NCBI GenBank assembly: GCA_035361955.1
Contig: DAOSDC010000024.1
Coordinates: 1 to 13,717, forward strand
Length of the DNA: 13,717 nucleotides
Direction: 5' to 3'
From: UBA6120 sp035361955
GTDB taxonomy: Bacteria; Bacillota_I; Bacilli_A; RFN20; CAG-826
Made by a program: the position numbers and the translations under genes
Part shown: positions 1 to 6,156 of the stretch, one piece after another
How the letters are laid out: every line of letters begins with the position of its first letter
Numbering within the stretch: the first letter of the stretch is position 1
The notes under the pieces: generated by a model
Told to the model about the DNA's origin: nothing
Database searches by the model: none
The model's input: the letters and a program-made list of their open reading frames with translations, nothing else

Positions 1-320
1 TTAAAGATTTGCCATTGGTTAGTACCAACATTGTCAAAAGTCCAAGCCTGATTTTGGGCGATTGTTGCCAAATTTAATGATGCCGATGCCGGGTTTGAAC
101 TAGTGTAACTTCCTGGAACAAGATATGAAGTACTTCCAGCGTGGGTTAGCAGGTATTGACCACCATCAACAAAATCATCAATAGAAGTAACTTGGACCCA
201 ATTTGCAGCATCAGCATGTGCAATATTTCTACTATTGTCCATACCAAGCGAAATTGATACTCCTAATGCTAAAGTTATAACCGAAATTGGTGCTAATAGA
301 ATTTTTGTTAATTTATTCAC
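1..320 (-). CDS. Exported protein of unknown function (3' end outside window)
   Basis: The reading frame starts at a GTG codon (318-320), preceded by a strong GGAGGG ribosome site (328-333), and runs open to the window edge, so about 106 N-terminal residues are visible. The first ~38 residues form a Sec signal peptide: basic start (MNKLTK), a hydrophobic core (ILLAPISVITLALGVSISLG), and a probable signal peptidase I site after AHADA. There is no lipobox cysteine, so the protein is probably secreted or anchored by a missing C-terminal part. The mature part begins ANWVQVTSIDDFVDGGQYLL, which loosely resembles the small beta-rich modules at the start of some secreted nucleases and adhesins, but I cannot name a family. 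The gene looks AT-richer than its neighbours (roughly 33-42% GC in sampled lines). It was not listed as a complete ORF because it is cut by the edge and starts with GTG. Confidence 0.8.
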   Translation of the reverse strand, partial: MNKLTKILLAPISVITLALGVSISLGMDNSRNIAHADAANWVQVTSIDDFVDGGQYLLTHAGSTSYLVPGSYTSSNPASASLNLATIAQNQAWTFDNVGTNQWQIF

Positions 321-607
321 GAATATTCCCTCCAAATAAAGTGTTTAATACTTTTTATATTTTCTCTTAAACCTTAAACATAATCAATATTTAATCAATA
401 TTAATTTTTATTATTCAATTGAAATAACTAACTAAATAAAATAATAGTGTGATTAAATTAAGTACCAAGTCATGTATTCACAACAAACCGAAAATCTTGC
501 GTTTGTTAAAATTCTATTAAATTTTTTAAAAATGTGTCCCATATCGTTTTAGGTATTACAATTATGCCCCTCTCCCCAATTTTTTGGAAACCACTTCGAT
601 TTTTAAT
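321..607. other. AT-rich gene-free region upstream of the exported-protein gene
   Basis: No gene is seen in these 287 bases. The part from about 340 to 470 is extremely AT-rich (two sampled 60-base lines are about 13% and 22% GC). It contains a tandem 11-bp repeat (381-402) and a 7-bp inverted repeat AACAAAC/GTTTGTT (482-488 and 501-507, 12-base loop). A TATAAA box lies on the minus strand about 30-40 bases before the GTG start, without a convincing -35 box. No U-tracted terminator is visible after the tRNA-Leu gene. Confidence 0.6.
381..402. repeat. Perfect tandem 11-bp direct repeat, possible operator
   Basis: TAATCAATATT occurs twice with no gap (381-391 and 392-402). Eleven bases is about one helical turn, so the two copies present the same face of DNA, as in sites for response regulators that bind direct repeats. 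It lies about 60-80 bases upstream of the exported-protein start, where an activator site would be expected. In such AT-rich DNA, chance or slippage is also possible. Confidence 0.45.
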
Positions 608-692
608 TGGTGCAGCCGGGGAGACTCGAACTCCCAAACCGTTAAGTACTAGAACCTGAATCTAGCGCGTCTACCAGTTTCGCCACGGCTGC
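608..692 (-). tRNA. tRNA-Leu (anticodon CAG)
   Basis: Read on the minus strand, the acceptor stem GCAGCCG (686-692) pairs perfectly with CGGCTGC (612-618), followed by discriminator A and an encoded CCA (608-610). The anticodon stem CTAGA/TCTAG encloses the loop TTCAGGT, giving anticodon CAG, which reads CUG. The long variable arm between anticodon stem and T-arm and the T-loop TTCGAGT are typical of a class II leucine tRNA. It begins 11 bases after the stop codon of the CDF transporter gene, so it is either cotranscribed with that operon or driven by a promoter inside the transporter gene. Confidence 0.95.
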
Positions 693-703
693 ATCGGGAA
701 TGA

Positions 704-1612
704 TTATATATTATTCTTATCTTTTTGGGTAGACTCAGGATTCACATGCACCATGATATGTTTTACTTCATCGAATTTGTCTTCAACCGCATCATGAACG
801 GCTTCAGCAATATCGTGTGATTCAATAAGTGAGAGGTCGTCGGCACAAGATATTTCCACTTCGACATAGAGTCGGTTTCCGAACACTCTGGTTTTCAGTG
901 TGTCGATACGACACACGCCAGTAACTTCGTTAATGACTGATTCAATCTTTGTTTCAGTTTCTTCCGGCGCAGCCTTATCAACCAGCTTACCAATCGCTTC
1001 CATGAAGATGTTAACCGCGGTATATATAATAAGGAGACAAATAAGCAAACTGAAGATTGGGTCAAGAATCGGTAATCGGAAATAAATCGCACTGGCGATG
1101 CCGATTAAGGCAAACGCTGATGAGAGGACATCCATTTGATGGTCAAGGGCAGCGGCTCGCAGTGATGAACTCTTCATCCGTTTAGCGTTGATATATGTAT
1201 AAACAAACAGAGCTTCTTTGACAATGATGACAAGACCTGCGGTAATCCAAGCGGCCATGCCAGGCAGCGTCGCCGCTTGATCGTTTTCGATGATTGAGAA
1301 GATGGCTCTTCCTCCGATAATAAGCGCGGTCACAAAAAAGATAATCGCTAATACAATTGCGGTTACACTATCAAGGCGTTCATGCCCATAAGGATGTTCT
1401 TTGTCATGAGGCTTATGCGAAGCTTTAAGACCAATGAAGGCGATGATCGTGGAAAACACATCGCCAAACGAATTAATGGCATCGCTAATCAGCGCTTGCG
1501 AAAAAGCGACGATGCCAATCACGAGCTTTCCAATTGAAAGCATGATGTTGGCGATAAATCCAACAAGCGTCACTTCATTGACTTTGCGAATCGCTTTTTT
1601 TCGATTAATCAT
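704..1612 (-). CDS. Cation diffusion facilitator (CDF) family efflux transporter, probable Mn/Zn exporter
   Basis: A 302-residue protein of usual CDF length: six membrane segments within residues ~12-205, then a cytoplasmic ferredoxin-like C-terminal domain (~215-295). It should export divalent metal across the membrane by proton antiport as a dimer. Aligning it by eye to YiiP puts N47 and D51 of helix 2 (AINSFGD) and D157 and D161 of helix 5 (DHQMD) at the metal site. This Asn-Asp/Asp-Asp set is described for the streptococcal Mn exporter MntE, whereas Zn exporters usually have a His in helix 5, so Mn is favoured by inference. The HPYGHERLD segment after helix 2 is also typical. The ATG overlaps the CotH-like gene stop by four bases (ATGA) and has only a weak ribosome site (AGG), so translation is probably coupled. 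Zn, Fe or Co export cannot be excluded. Confidence 0.9.
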   Translation of the reverse strand: MINRKKAIRKVNEVTLVGFIANIMLSIGKLVIGIVAFSQALISDAINSFGDVFSTIIAFIGLKASHKPHDKEHPYGHERLDSVTAIVLAIIFFVTALIIGGRAIFSIIENDQAATLPGMAAWITAGLVIIVKEALFVYTYINAKRMKSSSLRAAALDHQMDVLSSAFALIGIASAIYFRLPILDPIFSLLICLLIIYTAVNIFMEAIGKLVDKAAPEETETKIESVINEVTGVCRIDTLKTRVFGNRLYVEVEISCADDLSLIESHDIAEAVHDAVEDKFDEVKHIMVHVNPESTQKDKNNI

Positions 1613-3135
1613 AGATTAGCCTGTGCCGTGATTATTTTCGCAGTTAGATAATCAGATACTCTCCGATTGGCGTGCACCGTCTCGGTTAACGAGAAGGGCA
1701 CATACGGCAATTCGTTATCCGGTTGCACGTCATTATGATAACTGAGTTTATAAAGATTATACATCGCTTCGAAGTTGGACAGGTTCATCCATCCGTCATT
1801 TAATATTTGACTGATGTAATTGCGGTATGTGGTTTTAAACTCAGCAACGGCTCCATCCATGATGGTAAACCGATATAACGGATTCCGCTGCGTCTTGTTC
1901 TCTTCCCAGTATCCATATGCCTGTGATGAATAGGGCGTGACGCCCATCATCGCATCGCCACTGGGATCCCATGTGCCCATGTTACCAAGGCCCCGGTCGA
2001 CGTCATATGGCACGAAGACGGCTTTCCCAGTTGAAGGCACGAAGTAAGTGTATGAATTGTTATAGTTATTTCGTAAGTCATCGGGATTGCCAATTAGGTA
2101 AGATACGGCTTCCATCGCTAGATATTTGTCGATGTCAATCAACGATTCAATCATCGCCTTTGATGTTGAAGAGCCGTAGTTTGTCGTTGAGTTTAATCTA
2201 CCAATCAATGTCGCCATGTCCGTGAAGTTAGGCGCTTGCTTATTGGTCTTTAAATCATATGATGGGACATATTGTCTTGATGAATCCTCAATCCCGATTT
2301 TGCCATTGCTAATCGCCGAATAGGTGGAACCGCTTTTGAGGACTGCGCCTTGCATCGTAAAATCAGCGGGACCTTTACGGTTATACGTCACTTTATATAA
2401 ATTTCCTTCGGAATCACTTGGTGTGTAAAACCGTTTCACTAATCGCTTATCAACGGCTTCCAGCACATGATAGACACCTAAATAGGTGTAATCACTTGAG
2501 GCACCGTTAGTTTGCGTAATGCCAAACTTTGTTAACGTTGCCGATGGAGTTAAATCAATATAGTCTTGGAACATTTTATAAATATAAGATTGACGCATAT
2601 AAGTATGATCGAGGTTCTTGTTCCATTTTAAATCTAACTTTGACATTGATAGGAACCGCTGGTTCAAGACAAACTCATCAAACGAAAGCTTGAAATGGAC
2701 GAGATGATATATTTGACCATTATCATCGACGAAGTATTCCTTTGAGGTATTGCCTTTTAGACGCACGCCGATTTGATCAAAACTATAATTTTTAACTTCG
2801 GTGCCGTTATCGACACTGATGGCGATGGAAGCCGGATGATAAACTTCTTGGAGTTCATTGTCTTGCATCCCATATTGTTCGAGTAACTTTAAGTTGGCTT
2901 TAGAAATCGTTAGATTGATATCGACTTTGCTCGTGGGCGCAAAGAAATCATAATATTCCGGTCCCGAATCGGTATGAATCGTTTCCGAAGTGCTGCTGTT
3001 TATGTTACTTGTCGAGGAAGTATTCTGTGATGTTCCACTTGATTGTACTGAAGAACCGGAATTAAAACTAAAAGCGCATGACCCGAGAAGGGTCACGCTC
3101 ATGATCGTGAAAATGAATAATCGAATTCGTTTCAT
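1609..3135 (-). CDS. CotH-like kinase lipoprotein
   Basis: A 508-residue protein. Residues 1-20 are a lipoprotein signal ending in LLGSC, with Cys20 as the lipidated residue, so the protein is anchored outside the membrane. Residues ~22-58 are a Ser/Thr/Asn-rich linker. From ~65 onward it matches the CotH family of atypical, spore-coat-type protein kinases: the early strand KVDINLTIS, the RLKGNTS motif (125-131), the SKLDLKWNKNLDHTYMRQSY segment (166-184), and the C-terminal NPDDLRNNYNNSYTYF (350-365) followed by VFVPYDVDRGLG (373-384). The conserved acidic residues in those last two motifs correspond to the catalytic and metal-binding Asp of CotH. B. subtilis CotH phosphorylates serines in coat proteins; the substrate here is unknown. 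The start has an AAAGG ribosome site five bases upstream. It is the first gene of a pair with the CDF transporter. No spore genes are seen nearby, so a surface role is more likely than a spore-coat role. Confidence 0.88.
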   Translation of the reverse strand: MKRIRLFIFTIMSVTLLGSCAFSFNSGSSVQSSGTSQNTSSTSNINSSTSETIHTDSGPEYYDFFAPTSKVDINLTISKANLKLLEQYGMQDNELQEVYHPASIAISVDNGTEVKNYSFDQIGVRLKGNTSKEYFVDDNGQIYHLVHFKLSFDEFVLNQRFLSMSKLDLKWNKNLDHTYMRQSYIYKMFQDYIDLTPSATLTKFGITQTNGASSDYTYLGVYHVLEAVDKRLVKRFYTPSDSEGNLYKVTYNRKGPADFTMQGAVLKSGSTYSAISNGKIGIEDSSRQYVPSYDLKTNKQAPNFTDMATLIGRLNSTTNYGSSTSKAMIESLIDIDKYLAMEAVSYLIGNPDDLRNNYNNSYTYFVPSTGKAVFVPYDVDRGLGNMGTWDPSGDAMMGVTPYSSQAYGYWEENKTQRNPLYRFTIMDGAVAEFKTTYRNYISQILNDGWMNLSNFEAMYNLYKLSYHNDVQPDNELPYVPFSLTETVHANRRVSDYLTAKIITAQANL

Positions 3136-3159
3136 TGATGCCTTTAATAAATATACACG

Positions 3160-3182
3160 AAAAAATCACCGCGGGGCGGTGA
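3160..3182 (-). terminator. Intrinsic terminator of the P-loop kinase gene
   Basis: A perfect 7-bp stem TCACCGC/GCGGTGA (3166-3172 and 3176-3182) with a 3-base loop is followed on the minus strand by six U residues (3160-3165). It lies 9 bases after the kinase stop codon and only about 25 bases before the CotH-like start. The CotH-like gene therefore needs a promoter within or very close to this terminator, or depends on readthrough. A TATATT hexamer directly after the U-tract is the only -10 candidate seen. Confidence 0.85.
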
Positions 3183-3191
3183 TAATTCACT

Positions 3192-3656
3192 TTACTTGAC
3201 GAAGATTGTTTCGTGGAATAACTGCAACGTTTCATTCGTGGGCTTTTCCACCCGGTCATAAAACATCATGATGATGTCTTCGCGTACCCATTTGTCTTGC
3301 CGTCGCATCTTGTTTTGGGCGAGCACGACATCGACGGGCTTTTCGATGTAGACGAATACTTTCTTATCGAATTCTTGGGCTTCGTGGGCATAGTATTGTC
3401 TTAATTTGTTGGTGTCATTGACGGCATCGGCGATGACCGTTACTTCATCGTGGCGCGTCGCATATTCGTGGATCCGTTGCCGAAACGTTTCCCATACGAG
3501 CGGTTCTTGATTGAAATTTTGATAAACGCCGGTAATCTCTTTGCGGACTTCGTCGCTTGAGACAATATATACATTGTCGTGCGATTCCGCATACGCTGAC
3601 GCCCAGGTTGACTTTCCTGCTCCGGGGACAGCGCTTAGAAGAATAAATGTTTTCAC
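3192..3656 (-). CDS. Small P-loop (AAA_33/polynucleotide-kinase-like) ATPase
   Basis: A 154-residue protein with a Walker A motif VPGAGKST (residues 10-17; the usual first Gly is Ala9), then IVSSDEVRKEITG (~31-43), whose Asp is where small-molecule and polynucleotide kinases of this group bind substrate or magnesium. The NDTNKLRQYYAHEA segment (~80-93) is typical of AAA_33/zeta-like kinases, and the basic KMRRQDKWV segment near residue 120 is a likely lid. It should transfer phosphate from ATP to an unknown acceptor; 5'-OH RNA/DNA ends or a small metabolite are possible. The start is GTG, supported by an AAGGGAG ribosome site (3663-3669) six bases upstream. It is monocistronic, with its own promoter and terminator. 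There is no partner gene of antitoxin type, so a zeta-toxin role is not supported. Confidence 0.75.
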   Translation of the reverse strand: MKTFILLSAVPGAGKSTWASAYAESHDNVYIVSSDEVRKEITGVYQNFNQEPLVWETFRQRIHEYATRHDEVTVIADAVNDTNKLRQYYAHEAQEFDKKVFVYIEKPVDVVLAQNKMRRQDKWVREDIIMMFYDRVEKPTNETLQLFHETIFVK

Positions 3657-3689
3657 GTTTAACTCCCTTATGCGTGTTTTAACATAGTG

Positions 3690-3698
3690 ATTATAGCA
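3690..3698 (-). promoter_or_regulatory. Extended -10 promoter of the P-loop kinase gene
   Basis: On the minus strand TGCTATAAT is a perfect extended -10 element (TGn plus TATAAT). It predicts a start near 3683 and a leader of about 27 bases containing the AAGGGAG site. No good -35 box is seen. Its upstream edge touches the U-tract of the preceding terminator, so termination and initiation sites abut. Confidence 0.65.
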
Positions 3699-3738
3699 AA
3701 AAAATAGCGGCGTTTCTTTTATTTAAAAGAAGGCCGCT
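3698..3738 (-). terminator. Intrinsic terminator of the VanZ-msrA-fRMsr operon
   Basis: The stem AGCGGC (3706-3711) pairs with GCCGCT (3733-3738). After a small asymmetric interior mismatch, TTCTTTT pairs with AAAAGAA around an ATTT loop. On the minus strand the hairpin is followed by a U and then a run of seven U (3698-3704). It lies 29 bases after the fRMsr stop codon. Confidence 0.85.
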
Positions 3739-3767
3739 GATGATAGTGCTTTCACATATAAGGAAAT

Positions 3768-4238
3768 CTATCTAGTCGTAATCGGTTTTAATAATGTAGT
3801 GATGTATCCAATTGCTTCTTCAAGACCTTCTTTATCTACATCATCAAAGTTATTAAACGAATATGAATCGATGTCCAGCACGCCATATAACTTGTTAGCA
3901 ACAACGATGGGGACGACGATTTCGCTATTGGAGCCGCCATCGCAGGCGATATGACCGGGAAATTTATGGACATCAGGGACAACGATTGTTTTTTGATTCG
4001 TGGCGCTAGCGCCGCACACACCTCGATTCAGCTCGATTGTTTCACAAGCGGGTTTGCCTTGGAATGGCCCAAGGATGAGTCTTTGACCATCGTACAAATA
4101 AAAACCAACCCATGAAAATAGGGGGAACCGCACCTTGAGTTCTGCACAGAAATTGGCAAGCAAAGTAATCGTGGGCGTGTCGCGGTTGAACAAAACCTTT
4201 AAATCTTCAATGAATTGGCGATACACTAATTGTTTCAT
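3768..4238 (-). CDS. msrC: Free methionine-(R)-sulfoxide reductase (GAF-domain fRMsr)
   Basis: A 156-residue single GAF-domain protein matching the fRMsr family (E. coli MsrC/YebR) throughout: FSWVGFYLYDG (41-51), LGPFQGKPACETI (56-68), RGVCGAS (72-78), FPGHIACDGGSNSEIVVP (93-110) and GVLDIDS (119-125). The three family cysteines are present as C65, C75 and C99. The enzyme reduces free L-methionine-(R)-sulfoxide in the cytoplasm using thioredoxin-type reductants. The ATG overlaps the msrA stop codon by four bases (ATGA) and has an AAGGA ribosome site. Together the two enzymes cover both sulfoxide epimers of free methionine. Protein-bound R-sulfoxide would still need MsrB, which is not in this window. 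Confidence 0.93.
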   Translation of the reverse strand: MKQLVYRQFIEDLKVLFNRDTPTITLLANFCAELKVRFPLFSWVGFYLYDGQRLILGPFQGKPACETIELNRGVCGASATNQKTIVVPDVHKFPGHIACDGGSNSEIVVPIVVANKLYGVLDIDSYSFNNFDDVDKEGLEEAIGYITTLLKPITTR

Positions 4239-4732
4239 TTACGTTCTTCCTTCTTGACGAGACCAAGATTGACGTGGCAGTAGCCGTATGGGTTCTTATC
4301 AAGATAGTCTTGGTGATATGCTTCAGCATTATAGAAACCTTGTTCAGGAATGACTTCAATCGCTAATGGTTTGTTGTATAACCCAGCTTTCTTATTAAGA
4401 AATGCTAACGCGGAATCACGGTCGGATTCCTCTTTATAATATATGCCGGTTCGGTATTGATGACCGATGTCATTACCTTGTTTGTCGACGCTGGTTGGAT
4501 CGATAAAACGGAACATGTGTTCTAGAAGTGTTTCTAGAGAAATAATTTTTTCATCATAGGTGATGGCCACGGCTTCGGCATGCGTAGCTCTGTGCTTAAT
4601 TAAATCTTGATAGGTTGGATTATCAAAATTGCCGTTAGTGTAACCAACCTCGGTATCGATGACTCCTTTTAAAAGTTTATAGTAGGCTTCGACGCCCCAA
4701 AAGCAGCCACCCGCTAAGACGATTCGTTTCAT
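4235..4732 (-). CDS. msrA: Peptide methionine-(S)-sulfoxide reductase MsrA
   Basis: A 165-residue cytosolic enzyme that reduces methionine-(S)-sulfoxide, free or in proteins. The catalytic motif GGCFWG is at residues 8-13, with nucleophilic Cys10. HAEAV (51-55) supplies the conserved Glu, followed by HQYRTGIYY (91-99) and EAYHQDYLDKNPYGYCH (137-153), with Cys152 in the position of a resolving Cys. Length is normal for a stand-alone MsrA with no MsrB fusion. An AAAGGAG ribosome site precedes the ATG, which overlaps the VanZ-family gene's stop by four bases (ATGA). It is the middle gene of a tightly coupled three-gene operon for oxidant repair. Confidence 0.96.
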   Translation of the reverse strand: MKRIVLAGGCFWGVEAYYKLLKGVIDTEVGYTNGNFDNPTYQDLIKHRATHAEAVAITYDEKIISLETLLEHMFRFIDPTSVDKQGNDIGHQYRTGIYYKEESDRDSALAFLNKKAGLYNKPLAIEVIPEQGFYNAEAYHQDYLDKNPYGYCHVNLGLVKKEERK

Positions 4733-5220
4733 GTCGTTTGCTCCTTTGCCTTCTTCTTGTTTATCAGCATATACACTAGCATGATACCGGTATAGGCACC
4801 GGCGTAATTAAATATAACATCAGTCAACATCATCGCGCGTCCAGACGCAAACAGTTGCAGCAATTCGGTGGTGAATGCGAACACTAATGTCGTGCTGAGA
4901 CTTAAAACTAGCGGGATCCAGTTTTTCCTTGTTCTAACGAACGATACAAATGTTAGCTGGGCGAACACGCCATCGATGAAAAACAATCCAAAATGGCCAA
5001 TCAGTTTTCTGACAATCATATCAAGCAAGCCTAACGCCTCAAGCGTAGGCGCATATCCGATCAGTCCAAACAACCATACGAACATATCGACGAAGATACC
5101 GCTATGTTCACTTGATTGATCAGCGGGGCTGAGTGAGAAAAACACAATTAACGCACTAGTCAAGACGAATAGTGCTAAGTATATGTATGACCGATTTATT
5201 TGATTGATAGGTTTCATCAT
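4729..5220 (-). CDS. VanZ-family membrane protein
   Basis: An integral membrane protein with about four segments. VanZ-family features are the SLSPADQSS motif after the first helix, RKLIGHFGLFF in the middle, and the TELLQLFASGRAMMLTDVIFN signature followed by a glycine-containing last helix. VanZ gives low-level teicoplanin resistance in enterococci, but most family members have no known function. I chose the ATG at 5218-5220 (an adjacent ATG follows at 5215-5217), giving 163 residues. The open frame extends to a TTG at 5299-5301, but that would encode a polar leader, lies on the divergent gene's ribosome site and overlaps its promoter. No clear Shine-Dalgarno site precedes the chosen start. 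It is first in the operon with msrA and fRMsr, which hints at a stress-linked envelope role, by context only. Confidence 0.8.
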   Translation of the reverse strand: MMKPINQINRSYIYLALFVLTSALIVFFSLSPADQSSEHSGIFVDMFVWLFGLIGYAPTLEALGLLDMIVRKLIGHFGLFFIDGVFAQLTFVSFVRTRKNWIPLVLSLSTTLVFAFTTELLQLFASGRAMMLTDVIFNYAGAYTGIMLVYMLINKKKAKEQTT

Positions 5221-5261
5221 CGTTTTCGCGGTTCTTATTTTACCTAATAAGTTAGGGTTTT

Positions 5262-5285
5262 TGTTAAGATTAAAATGTAATCTTA
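5262..5285. promoter_or_regulatory. Symmetric divergent promoter/operator between the AKR gene and the VanZ-msr operon
   Basis: A perfect 8-bp inverted repeat TAAGATTA (5265-5272), 5-base spacer, TAATCTTA (5278-5285). Each arm begins with TAAGAT, a good -10 hexamer, so one lies on each strand. On the plus strand it is preceded by TGT (5262-5264), making an extended -10 for the reductase gene. On the minus strand the hexamer would start the VanZ operon with a leader of about 50 bases. The palindrome would also suit a dimeric regulator that controls both directions at once. Confidence 0.6.
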
Positions 5286-5303
5286 CACAAAGGAGCAACA
5301 ATC

Positions 5304-6122
5304 ATGATTTTAAACGAAAGCTTTACACTCTCTAATGGCGTCAAAATTCCCAAAATCGGTTTTGGTACTTGGCAAATCAAAGAAGGTGAGGATGCCTACC
5401 GTAGTGTCCGCTATGCGCTAGAAGTCGGTTATCGCCATATCGACACGGCCGCCGCTTATGGTAATGAGGGAAGTGTTGGAAGAGCGATTAAAGATTCGGG
5501 CATCCCCAGAGAAGAAATATTCGTAACCACGAAGCTTCATTCACATATCAAAGGTTATGAATCGACATTCAAGGAATTCGATAAGTCACTGAAGAAACTT
5601 GGGCTTGATTATCTTGATCTGTATCTTATTCACGCCCCCTGGCCGTGGTCGGATATCGGTAGCATTCATACCGAAGGTAACATCCAGGCTTGGAAAGCGA
5701 TGGTCGAGATTTATCAATCGGGCAAAGTCCGCTCCATCGGCGTATCCAACTTCGAACCATTCCACATTGAGCCAATCGTTAAAGCGACCAACTTCATCCC
5801 TCACGTCAATCAAATTCCCTTCTTCGTCGGGAGACCCCAACATGAAGTACGAGCTTATTGTGAAAAGCACAATATCCTCGTGGAAGCCTATTCCCCGCTT
5901 ATTACCGGACGCATCTTTAAGATGGACGTCGTTAACGAGATGGCTAAGAAATACGGTGTGACGACCGCTCAGTTGGCAATTCGATACACATTAGAGCAAA
6001 ACACGCTACCACTACCTAAATCAACCCATGAACAGTGGATTCTTGAAAACACCAAAGTCGACTTTAGCATCTCTAAAGAAGATATCGCCATCCTTGAAAA
6101 AATTGAGGGTGGTTACAAGTAA
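5304..6122 (+). CDS. Aldo/keto reductase
   Basis: A 272-residue (alpha/beta)8-barrel NAD(P)H-dependent oxidoreductase of the AKR family, of usual length. The catalytic tetrad is complete: Asp47 (HIDTAAAYGNE), Tyr52, Lys77 (VTTKL) and His110 (LYLIHAPWP). Further signatures are GFGTWQI (19-25), GVSNF (146-150), HVNQIPFF (167-174) and the cofactor loop PLPKSTHEQWILENTKV (236-252), whose Lys and Ser fit NADPH binding. It should reduce aldehydes or ketones such as methylglyoxal; the physiological substrate is not visible. The start has an AAAGGAG ribosome site eight bases upstream. It is transcribed divergently from the VanZ-msrA-fRMsr operon through a shared palindrome, suggesting a role in oxidative or carbonyl stress. 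Confidence 0.93.
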   Translation: MILNESFTLSNGVKIPKIGFGTWQIKEGEDAYRSVRYALEVGYRHIDTAAAYGNEGSVGRAIKDSGIPREEIFVTTKLHSHIKGYESTFKEFDKSLKKLGLDYLDLYLIHAPWPWSDIGSIHTEGNIQAWKAMVEIYQSGKVRSIGVSNFEPFHIEPIVKATNFIPHVNQIPFFVGRPQHEVRAYCEKHNILVEAYSPLITGRIFKMDVVNEMAKKYGVTTAQLAIRYTLEQNTLPLPKSTHEQWILENTKVDFSISKEDIAILEKIEGGYK

Positions 6123-6130
6123 ATCACATC

Positions 6131-6156
6131 AAACGGACCCTAGCGTCCGTTTTTTT
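6131..6156 (+). terminator. Intrinsic terminator of the aldo/keto reductase gene
   Basis: An 8-bp perfect stem AAACGGAC/GTCCGTTT (6131-6138 and 6145-6152) with a 6-base loop is followed by more T residues (run 6150-6156). It lies 8 bases after the stop. The stop codon of the convergent EamA gene (6140-6142) sits in its loop. On the minus strand the hairpin has no U-tract. Confidence 0.88.

Noticed and set aside
482..507. Terminator of tRNA-Leu or the transporter operon
   Set aside because: The 7-bp inverted repeat AACAAAC/GTTTGTT is AT-rich, has a 12-base loop and no U-tract on the minus strand.
3192..3656. Zeta-type toxin
   Set aside because: No antitoxin gene is adjacent, and the gene has its own promoter and terminator; only the P-loop kinase fold is supported.
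1609..4732. Mycoplasma-type code (TGA as Trp)
   Set aside because: TGA ends three genes exactly at ATGA overlaps with well-formed downstream genes, and Trp is encoded by TGG in the proteins read.
5221..5301. N-terminal extension of the VanZ-family protein to a TTG start
   Set aside because: It would encode a polar leader, begins on the antisense of the reductase's ribosome site, and spans the divergent promoter palindrome.
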